From NCBI GenBank assembly GCA_013166835.1, contig JABLTI010000036.1:1-39748 (forward strand): a stretch of 39,748 bases of DNA, read 5' to 3'. Made by a program: the position numbers and the translations under genes. Shown piece by piece: positions 33,694 through 39,748 of the stretch. Numbering within the stretch: position 1 is the stretch's first letter; each line of letters begins with the position of its first letter. This stretch comes from Promethearchaeati archaeon (GTDB lineage Archaea > Asgardarchaeota > Heimdallarchaeia > JABLTI01). Under the pieces are notes generated by a model, which searched no databases, was not told the DNA's origin, and saw only the letters and a program-made list of their open reading frames with translations.

Positions 33694-34392
33694 TTATTTG
33701 AGAACAAAACCACAATTGGAACAATATTCCCTATTTGGCTCAAAGAAATTACTGCATATTGGACAAATTCCTTGGGCTAATTTTTCTTCTCTTTCCCTCA
33801 ATTCTTGAGCACTTACCCTTCTTTCATCAGGCATCGTTGATTCGCTTTTTGCAAGCATTTTCTGGATTAACACATAATCATCTTTAATAATAAAATTCGG
33901 ATCTTCTATAAGAATTTCAATCACACTATCAATAGGGATCATAGTAATAGTACTTATCCACTCTAAGCTAGTTTTTTCCTTATTACTCAATAATTCTTTG
34001 ATTTTTCTTTTCTGTCCGTCTTTTGACTGAAAATCTATTGTTCTTAACTCATCAGCTTTTCTAATTTGCTGAATCTTTGATTCTGTTGCTTTTTCTTCGT
34101 TCAAAGTTTTCTCTCTTGTTTGTAAAATTTCTCGTTCATCTGTACGTTGTTTAGGCATAACGTATTGTGATTTTTCGTACGGATCAACACCAGCATCTTT
34201 GTATCGATAATCCCTATGAGCTCGTATTTCTATAGGTAGAGAATCTTTCTGAGTGCCTTTTTTCATCAAGAAAACATCTCCTTGCCTTTCTCTTTTAAGT
34301 CTTCGAACAAATAGGAATATAAAACCAACTAATATCAAGATACCAATAAAAATCGCTATTCCAGCCATTATCCAACTAAATAAGCTCGCCAA
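33694..34392 (-). CDS. Membrane-anchored winged-helix-like protein with C-terminal zinc ribbon (copy 2)
   Basis: 232 residues from a TTG with GAGGA upstream. Same architecture as its downstream neighbour: membrane helix (MAGIAIFIGILILVGFIFLF), long charged linker, helical domain (KIKELLSNKEKTSLEWISTI ... DSVIEILIEDPNFIIKDDYV), and a zinc ribbon with CPIC and YCSNCGFVLK. The last nine residues are almost identical in the two. They are 114 bases apart on the same strand, so a tandem duplication, with the linker and anchor diverged. Function unknown. Confidence 0.65.
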   Translation of the reverse strand: MASLFSWIMAGIAIFIGILILVGFIFLFVRRLKRERQGDVFLMKKGTQKDSLPIEIRAHRDYRYKDAGVDPYEKSQYVMPKQRTDEREILQTREKTLNEEKATESKIQQIRKADELRTIDFQSKDGQKRKIKELLSNKEKTSLEWISTITMIPIDSVIEILIEDPNFIIKDDYVLIQKMLAKSESTMPDERRVSAQELREREEKLAQGICPICSNFFEPNREYCSNCGFVLK

Positions 34393-34607
34393 TCAAATCC
34401 TCAATATATAATTTATTAGAACGACTATTTATAACTTTATAATCCAAATGGTTATGGTTTGTATAGAAAATATTCAAAACACAAGTCACAAAAAATATTA
34501 AATAGAGAAAGATTTCGTCCTTGAATTACGTAAAACATTTTGTCACCATAGACCTGTGCGCAGCAATTCAAGCAGAAAATTAAGGAAAGAAAAAAGAGTA
34601 AGTGATT

Positions 34608-35216
34608 CTATTTCACTTTTATAAGCAAATCGTCTATGAAATGGCTAATTTCAGTTTCCCAAACAACGGACATTCCTACAGCAATCCATAGTATACCATC
34701 TGTATCGGTTCTAACTATCAGTGTTCTATTGTATTCTTTCCATTCTAGAGCTTGTTCACCACTTCCTAATAATCCTTCAATAAGATCTGCTTCTACTTCT
34801 GGATTAGTGGTGTTACAATATCCTACTACTTGGGTGATGATGTTGAAACTTTCAGCGCCACAATAGAATTGGAATGAAATAGTAACTCTGTATTGTTTAT
34901 TTGCTTTTAATGCAAACGATTTTTCTATCCATATTACTCCATCATCTTGTCTTCCGTCTATGAAAAGTTTTAATGAATGTGTTCCAGAGGTAGCTCTACT
35001 GGCGTTTTCTACTCTTGTAACAGACCAATTAACTTCATGTCCTGGATTATTTGGATCCATGGGCACATCTCTGTCTATTACCCAATCCCCCAATCCTAAC
35101 TCAAAATCTTGGAATTCACTAAGTTCATTTGTTAGAAGAAAATAAGCAGTTAATCCCCCACTTACTCCAATAACAACTGTAACAATCACAATTGCCCCAA
35201 TAATTGTTTTTTTCAT
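34608..35216 (-). CDS. Secreted or membrane-anchored jelly-roll-like protein
   Basis: 202 residues. An N-terminal signal anchor KKTIIGAIVIVTVVIGVSGG is followed by a beta-rich extracellular domain: FQDFELGLGDWVID, TSGTHSLKLFIDGRQDDGVI, YRVTISFQFYCGAESFNIIT, and a closing HFIDDLLIKV. This fits a CBM4/9-like galactose-binding fold that often binds sugars. Two cysteines (YCGAES, GYCNTT) could form a disulfide. There are N-glycosylation sequons (NWS, NAS, NTT, NRT). Ligand unknown. The gene is alone, with a 214-base gap on its left and about 220 bases to the tRNA on the right. Confidence 0.65.
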   Translation of the reverse strand: MKKTIIGAIVIVTVVIGVSGGLTAYFLLTNELSEFQDFELGLGDWVIDRDVPMDPNNPGHEVNWSVTRVENASRATSGTHSLKLFIDGRQDDGVIWIEKSFALKANKQYRVTISFQFYCGAESFNIITQVVGYCNTTNPEVEADLIEGLLGSGEQALEWKEYNRTLIVRTDTDGILWIAVGMSVVWETEISHFIDDLLIKVK

Positions 35217-35405
35217 ATTTTTACACCTTGATTAGTTCCCAACATATTATTATAATACGACATATTTAATGTTATAGTTTAGAACGCTTGTGGATTGAAT
35301 TACAATTGTATGTACTACTTTTTAGAACAAATTTTTCATAACACAAATTATTCAACTAATTCCCATAAAGGGGCTTGGCTTCGGTATTGAACGCAAAGTT
35401 AAAAA

Positions 35406-35416
35406 ATACTATAAGC
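35406..35416 (+). promoter_or_regulatory. TATA box of the tRNA-Arg gene
   Basis: AATACTATAAG is centred about 25 bases before the first base of the tRNA at 35436, the normal distance for an archaeal TATA box. Confidence 0.5.
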
Positions 35417-35435
35417 AAATTTGGAGTCTAATGAT

Positions 35436-35542
35436 AGGCCTGTGGCGCAGTCTGGATAGCGCGTTCGGCTTCGGTTAGAGGTCGGACATGATCTTTAGGA
35501 GACACCGAAAGGTCGGCGGTTCGAATCCGTTCAGGCCTGCCA
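35436..35542 (+). tRNA. tRNA-Arg (anticodon TCG) with canonical intron
   Basis: Acceptor AGGCCTG/CAGGCCT, discriminator G, CCA encoded at 35540-35542. D stem GCGC/GCGC; anticodon stem TTCGG/CCGAA; loop CTTCGG + A once the intron is removed, so anticodon TCG at 35471-35473. T stem GGCGG/CCGTT with loop TTCGAAT. Mature length is 75 bases without CCA. Confidence 0.95.
35475..35503 (+). other. tRNA intron at position 37/38 of tRNA-Arg
   Basis: 29 bases. CTTC in the exon pairs with GGAG in the intron as the 4-bp central helix; bulges GGT (5') and ACA (3') flank it; the intron closes with TAGAG/CTTTA. Cutting after the second base of each bulge gives the expected loop. This is a full bulge-helix-bulge motif at the canonical site. 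Confidence 0.9.
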
Positions 35543-35614
35543 CTTCTTTCAATACTGAAAACTTCTTATATCGTGAGTAATTACTTATTATCATTATATT
35601 TTAAGGTGAAACAA

Positions 35615-35734
35615 ATGGCTTTAGTATGGTGGGCTTGGGTACTCATTTCCTTAGCGATTCTCGTTGGAACCATAGGTATATGTGTTATTGGTTATTTCAT
35701 TTTCCTCGCAGCTACTGCTGATTCGCGGAAATGA
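35615..35734 (+). CDS. 39-residue single-pass membrane peptide
   Basis: ATG at 35615 with AAGGTGA five bases upstream, stop TGA at 35732. The peptide opens MALVWWAWVLISLA and continues as one hydrophobic helix of about 28 residues to YFIFLAA, ending in the polar tail TADSRK. Three Trp near the start suit the membrane interface. Codon use is normal and the ribosome site well placed. It lies between tRNA-Arg and the convergent phosphohexomutase gene. No family recognised; small subunit of a membrane complex or a membrane regulator are options. Confidence 0.55.
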   Translation: MALVWWAWVLISLAILVGTIGICVIGYFIFLAATADSRK

Positions 35735-35813
35735 TTAATAGAATTCACTAATGTTTGAACCCCTCAAGAAAACAGTTAGTTGCACCACTCTTTGTGGTGC
35801 TCATCTTTCTCTT

Positions 35814-37412
35814 TTATTTGGCAATTATTTTTTCAATAGTTTTGTTTACTTCTTCAGCTATTGTTTTTCTTTCTTTGCTTGTTGATTTTCCAAGACCAAT
35901 TTCTGAGAAGACTTTTGTATATCTCCCTGTTCCACTTGGTCTAATACTCACTATCAGCATGTTTTCTTTCTTATCTTTTAGAATGAGGTTTTGGCCATCC
36001 ATTGTCGAGTGGTAAACTACTTGGAATTTTTCATTGAAATACTTGTTAATTTCCTCTGTAGACTTTAACACTTTCTGAAGTCTTTGTGGATAATCTAGTT
36101 TCACCATATCTATTTGTGTTCTTACAACATCTACGGATGGATATTTCGGTAATTGGCTATTGTTTGTGAACCAGTTCATCAACCAAAGTGCTTGTTGAAA
36201 AGGTGACTTCATACAAATCGGATGCGTTTTGTTAAAGAAAATATTAGTGTAATCTGCTCCAGATATTCGGTTCATGTCTGGATCTCTTGTGAGTAATTCG
36301 GTTACACCTAAGAAGAACGCTGGTTCTCCTTGGGCTGTTGCATACACCTTTTTCGTTATCTCAGCTAATGCTGAAAGCATAATTAATGAAATTCTTTCCT
36401 GGACAAGAATATAGGCATCGGATTTTCTGCTTTTTGATTCAGCAATTAATCCTGTTGTGAATGATTCTTCCTGATTATCTACAATTGTTTCTTGACCAGT
36501 CCCAGGAATTTTTAAGAGGAATGTTCTATCAGCATCTCCGTCATGATTAAAAACAGCTTTTGATTGTTTCATATACTTCTTTGTTAGGTCTCCCCATATC
36601 TCTCTTGGATCCCTATCAGGTGCTATAGGATTTAAAACATCGTTGTGAAGAATTATATCCGCATTCATTTCGCTTTTAATTAATTCCCAAACAGGTCCTG
36701 CCATACTGTGTCTACAATCAACTATGTATTCTCCTTCAATTTTCTTTAAAGGAACTACTTTTTTTATGGAAGTGAAGAATTCTTCGCGCAAAGCAGAGGT
36801 TTCTATTTTATCGTGTTGCCCTATTTCTTTGGGGTGAACCATAGCAGTATCTTTTATTGCTTCTTCTACTACAGGAGCAAGTGTTCTAGGTAAGAATCCA
36901 TAGATCTTCTCTGATTCAAGATTTGATGGGCATGCTATTTTGGCTCCATTCTTTTCAAGTAATTGAAAGGCATTTTTCGCATTAATTACTAATTTCAAAC
37001 CAATATATTGCTGAGGACTATGACTTCTCCCAAAGAAACATCCTGGTACCTTTAGTTGATAACAAGCAAACATGAATTCGGGAACGGTTACGGGTCCATC
37101 TAGTTCTTTAATTGAGAGCCCACAGCGTCTTAAATACTCTCGAGCACTTACAGAAATGGATTGATGAACCCTACTTCCATCATAGCCGATTAAGATTTCA
37201 CTCTCAAGAGTTTTAGCGAATGCTGCTGCATACTTTTCAAAGAAATCCACATTATAGGCTGAAAATAAATCCCTTGGTCCATTTGTTCCTGTTTTCTGTG
37301 CTAGTTTTATATTAAAGTTGTATTCAGGAACAGTCATTGGATTTGATGTACTTAATTTTAGAGGTTCTAGTTTTGGGAGTGTCAAATATTTCACCAATTG
37401 TTTCTTAATCAA
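35814..37412 (-). CDS. Divergent phosphohexomutase (phosphoglucomutase/phosphomannomutase superfamily)
   Basis: 532 residues, TTG start. Superfamily motifs are present in altered form: N-terminal KTGTNGPRDLF for FGTSGxRG; the phosphoserine loop GRSHSPQQ (S130-S132) in place of TASHNP; the metal loop NHDGDADR (291-296) for DGDxDR; the sugar loop QGEPAFF (361-367) for GEMSG; and the phosphate loop RPSGTGRY (491-498). It should interconvert a hexose 1- and 6-phosphate or a relative. The changed sugar loop and extra length suggest an unusual substrate. It could serve glycan synthesis for surface proteins. Confidence 0.8.
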   Translation of the reverse strand: MIKKQLVKYLTLPKLEPLKLSTSNPMTVPEYNFNIKLAQKTGTNGPRDLFSAYNVDFFEKYAAAFAKTLESEILIGYDGSRVHQSISVSAREYLRRCGLSIKELDGPVTVPEFMFACYQLKVPGCFFGRSHSPQQYIGLKLVINAKNAFQLLEKNGAKIACPSNLESEKIYGFLPRTLAPVVEEAIKDTAMVHPKEIGQHDKIETSALREEFFTSIKKVVPLKKIEGEYIVDCRHSMAGPVWELIKSEMNADIILHNDVLNPIAPDRDPREIWGDLTKKYMKQSKAVFNHDGDADRTFLLKIPGTGQETIVDNQEESFTTGLIAESKSRKSDAYILVQERISLIMLSALAEITKKVYATAQGEPAFFLGVTELLTRDPDMNRISGADYTNIFFNKTHPICMKSPFQQALWLMNWFTNNSQLPKYPSVDVVRTQIDMVKLDYPQRLQKVLKSTEEINKYFNEKFQVVYHSTMDGQNLILKDKKENMLIVSIRPSGTGRYTKVFSEIGLGKSTSKERKTIAEEVNKTIEKIIAK

Positions 37413-37468
37413 ATCAGAACATTAATCAATATATTAATTTCTTCTCAATTAATTGTGTCGGTGATCCT

Positions 37469-37867
37469 TTGAAATCTTTAAGTCTTGGTGGTGTCTGTGC
37501 TGATTTTACCTGTGCGATATGTTGTAAAGATACCAAGATGATGCTTTCATTAAATGATATTGAAAAGATAGAAAAATTAGGATATAAGAAAGACGATTTT
37601 TGTTTTCAGGATGAAGATGGTTTTTTCAAACTTCGTAATGTTACCGGTAACTGCTTCTTTTTAGTGGAAAATAAGTGTCAAATTTATACCGATAGACCAC
37701 AAGGATGTAAATTTTATCCGATAATTTTTGATTTGGATTTAAACAAAACATCTCTTGATGAAGATTGTCCATTAATTCACACAATCTCAGAAAAAACTCT
37801 GCAAAATTTCACTAAGGATCTGAAGAAATTTGTTAGGAATTTACTCAGAGAAAAATCTGACAGTTAA
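37469..37867 (+). CDS. YkgJ-type cysteine-cluster protein
   Basis: 132 residues, TTG start with GGTGAT close upstream. The family cluster is clear: C10, C15, C18-C19 (CADFTCAICC), then GNCFFLVENKCQIYTDRPQGCKFYP, the typical C-x-L-x-C-x-IY-x-RPxxC-x-xP ending. The YkgJ/UPF0153 domain is a presumed metal (zinc or iron) binder of unknown role. Its stop overlaps the convergent TPR gene by four bases. Confidence 0.85.
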   Translation: MKSLSLGGVCADFTCAICCKDTKMMLSLNDIEKIEKLGYKKDDFCFQDEDGFFKLRNVTGNCFFLVENKCQIYTDRPQGCKFYPIIFDLDLNKTSLDEDCPLIHTISEKTLQNFTKDLKKFVRNLLREKSDS

Positions 37868-38631
37868 GGAATTTTTTCTTTTTTGGCTTGCAATTTCTTT
37901 GCCAATTGCATTTCATCTATAGATTCAAGGATTTCAATAGCTTTTGTGTATTCTTTTTCAGCAATTCGATTACAATCAGGATCATCCTTATCCAAGTAGG
38001 TTTGTGCTAATTTCTCATGGGAGTATGCTTTATTCTTTTTAGATAAAGCAATATTCTTTTCCATCTTTGCTTTCTCCTCGAGTAAAGAGTGCTTAGCAAG
38101 CCTATCAAGTTCCTTTTTATCAATTAGGATTTTATCGAGTATCGTAATAATTTTTTCATACAAATTGCTAACTCGATCAAACATATGTATCGCAGTTTCA
38201 AAGTCTGCATCTTTCATTGCTTCAGTACTTAAAACCTCAAAAATTCTCACAGAACTACCAAAGCAAGTTTTTGCTCGATCATAATTTTGTATTAAACTGT
38301 ATCCTGTGCCTGCTTCTTCGAAATTCAGAGCAGAATTTTTTAGCTCATTATTTGTTTCAGCTATTTTTGCTTGTTGTTCAAAACCAACTGCAGCTTTTTT
38401 TACCCCAATCAAGCCTATTGCTTGGTAAAGTCTGTTTATTCTTGTTTCTTTGTCAGGCATTTGTTTCCAGGCGCGAATTGCTGCAATGGCAAACTCAATT
38501 GCTTGTTCTAATTCATTGTTTTGTTGAGCTAAACCAACCAAGTGCTCATATGTCTTTGCTGAGTCCTCCCATCGACTGGCACTGTAATTTGCTTCTGCTT
38601 CTCCTTTTAGTTGGTCAATTTGAGATTTCAT
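37864..38631 (-). CDS. TPR-repeat protein, SNAP-like
   Basis: 255 residues, all helical. TPR-like pairs are visible: EANYSASRWEDSAKTYEHLV, QAIEFAIAAIRAWKQM, NFEEAGTGYSLIQNYDRAKT with CFGSSVRIFEVL, DFETAIHMFDRVSNLYEKII, and a final AEKEYTKAIEILESI. The staggered, five- to six-pair arrangement and the absence of other domains recall alpha-SNAP-like proteins, which Asgard genomes often carry. No membrane segment. SNAP function is not proven without an NSF-like partner. Confidence 0.6.
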   Translation of the reverse strand: MKSQIDQLKGEAEANYSASRWEDSAKTYEHLVGLAQQNNELEQAIEFAIAAIRAWKQMPDKETRINRLYQAIGLIGVKKAAVGFEQQAKIAETNNELKNSALNFEEAGTGYSLIQNYDRAKTCFGSSVRIFEVLSTEAMKDADFETAIHMFDRVSNLYEKIITILDKILIDKKELDRLAKHSLLEEKAKMEKNIALSKKNKAYSHEKLAQTYLDKDDPDCNRIAEKEYTKAIEILESIDEMQLAKKLQAKKEKIP

Positions 38632-38759
38632 TCGAAAACAAGTCCGCTTTAGTTTTTACAATATTTGTTTAACTAATTAAGCTTCAAAAACTCTATGGTT
38701 ATGGTAAATTTGTTTAAAATAAAGAAAATAAGGAAAGAAGTAATATTTAGAAACCAGAA

Positions 38760-39748
38760 TTATGTTTCATCTGGTTCCGTTTCTTCTTCCGTTTCATATT
38801 CTTCTAAATCGATTTCTTCTTCTGGTTCTTCTTCCTCAATGTCTTCAACTGCATCTTCAGTTTTCGGAGTTCTTATTACTCTAATAAAGATGAATACTAG
38901 CGCTAGAACACCTATAACAATTGTAATTACAAATGTAATAATGTATGGTATTGGTACATCAAATGGAACGGCTTCTCGAGGATTGATTTCTAAAAAGATT
39001 TCCTGTGTTATATTGAAGCCATATCCTCTTTTGTGGGCTACGATATTTACGCTAGCAAATCCCCTCTTTAGATTACTCGTATTAATTACGCCTTCGTAAT
39101 GGGAGTTGTTTATTTGTGTCATGTAAAATGAATCTCTGATTCGCAAAGCACTCCAAATTCTTAATGTTACATTGATGTCATCAATTACAGAACCATTTTG
39201 AGCATAATATGATACACTACTATTAATTAACTCACCAATTTTCGCATCGTAAGCACTGACATAATAATCATCGTTACGAAGTACTGCATACATTTTCGCA
39301 ACCCATTGTAAAGCTCTTTGGAAGAATATATCATTAACCTCGTATCTTCCGATCATTGTATTATTTAGGATTTCAGCAGATCCAATACCTAAAATTCTTG
39401 AACCAAAAGATGTTTCAACGGCAGCAATTAAGGAGTTGTTCAATCCAGTTGTTTCATTTTGCCAGAAAATTGTATCACCATTTTTATCCGCAAATATTGA
39501 TTCATTCCCATAAAATAGTGAATAGCTGTCAATTATTTCATCACTATCTGTTAGATTGCTTTCTTCAGTATATCCTGTAATCCATGATGCATTTTGTTCT
39601 AGAATAGTTCCAGTGTACTTTATTTTGGTTATGATTTCATCTGTAAGTGGAACATATTGATTTTCATTGATCATTGGGTGATCTAGGAAATCAGTTGAGA
39701 AGAATGATGATAATGTATTATTCTCTCCATCAGCAGCTGGGAGAGTTG
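38760..39748 (-). CDS. Surface protein with C-terminal membrane helix and acidic tail, 5' partial
   Basis: At least 329 residues; the frame stays open through the right edge (ending in TLPAADGENNTLSSFFSTD before the internal Met at 39674), so the true start lies outside. A large extracellular part with many NxS/T sequons (for example NAS, NLT, NET, NNT, NSS, NVT) is followed by one membrane helix (IPYIITFVITIVIGVLALVF) and a cytoplasmic tail of about 50 residues that is mostly Glu and Asp. Type I orientation. This resembles archaeal surface or S-layer-associated proteins; ligand unknown. Confidence 0.7.
   Translation of the reverse strand, partial: TLPAADGENNTLSSFFSTDFLDHPMINENQYVPLTDEIITKIKYTGTILEQNASWITGYTEESNLTDSDEIIDSYSLFYGNESIFADKNGDTIFWQNETTGLNNSLIAAVETSFGSRILGIGSAEILNNTMIGRYEVNDIFFQRALQWVAKMYAVLRNDDYYVSAYDAKIGELINSSVSYYAQNGSVIDDINVTLRIWSALRIRDSFYMTQINNSHYEGVINTSNLKRGFASVNIVAHKRGYGFNITQEIFLEINPREAVPFDVPIPYIITFVITIVIGVLALVFIFIRVIRTPKTEDAVEDIEEEEPEEEIDLEEYETEEETEPDET

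Noticed and set aside
38217-38672. 151-codon Leu-rich frame on the plus strand antisense to the TPR protein
   Set aside because: Complement of a helical, Gln/Lys-rich protein; no start signal and no membrane topology that makes sense.
1-39748. CRISPR arrays, insertion sequences or prophage
   Set aside because: No spaced direct repeats, transposase, integrase or phage structural gene seen; the three tRNA genes have intact ends without flanking duplications.

Overview
The window reads as archaeal, and most probably as an Asgard archaeon (Promethearchaeota; Lokiarchaeia-like or a relative, class not resolved). The archaeal core is clear: PCNA, a GINS51-type replication subunit, transcription factor S, RNA polymerase subunit Rpo11, exosome subunit Csl4, ribosomal protein S27e, endonuclease Q, DUF99, DUF2067, and tRNA genes with bulge-helix-bulge introns. 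The Asgard suggestion comes from the density of eukaryote-like trafficking and signalling parts: three small GTPases of different architecture, two free roadblock/LC7 proteins, several longin/roadblock-like folds and membrane-bound winged-helix proteins. DNA is AT-rich, genes are short-spaced on both strands, TTG starts are common, and Shine-Dalgarno sites occur in front of many but not all genes. I see no insertion sequence, CRISPR array or prophage.

Layout. 1-6.9 kb: end of a C_GCAxxG_C_C protein, a two-gene FAD/Fe-S oxidoreductase operon (GlcD-like and GlcF-like), a protein with repeated longin-like domains, endonuclease Q, and a degenerate CPBP-like membrane protein. 6.9-13.7 kb: tRNA-Ala(TGC), then a Rag-like GTPase with its own C-terminal roadblock-like domain, a longin-like protein with four membrane helices, a winged-helix membrane protein, a basic-tailed protein, a stand-alone NrdD-type glycyl-radical fragment and two roadblock proteins. 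13.7-19.6 kb: AlaX-type alanyl-tRNA editing protein, a large helical protein of unknown role, PlsY, an Fe-S type APS/PAPS reductase, and tRNA-Lys(TTT) with a 31-nt intron in the T arm. 19.7-25.9 kb: a HEAT / acidic linker / Ras-like GTPase fusion with altered switch residues, a duplicated micropeptide cassette, a DUF355 adenosine-specific kinase, an MglA/SRPRB-like GTPase and a frameshifted flippase. 25.9-32.8 kb: an information-processing block (TFS; csl4, DUF2067, rpo11, RNase III-like, DUF99 in one operon; a radical SAM-TRAM protein; pcn and GINS51; S27e). 32.9-39.7 kb: two paralogous membrane proteins with zinc ribbons, a secreted jelly-roll-like protein, tRNA-Arg(TCG) with a canonical intron, a 39-residue membrane peptide, a divergent phosphohexomutase, a YkgJ-type protein, a TPR protein and a truncated surface protein.

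How the genes fit together. The block 7-13 kb plus the GTPases at 19.7 and 23.4 kb looks like part of an Asgard GTPase/roadblock/longin network acting at membranes. The block 26-33 kb is the widely shared archaeal transcription / RNA processing / replication neighbourhood. The most novel item is at 21.78-22.17 kb: two tandem, separately promoted genes for 28-29 residue basic peptides that share the C-terminal sequence R-I-[KR]-FALITGA. They differ almost only by synonymous or conservative changes in the conserved part, and two of those changes are compensatory in a predicted hairpin.
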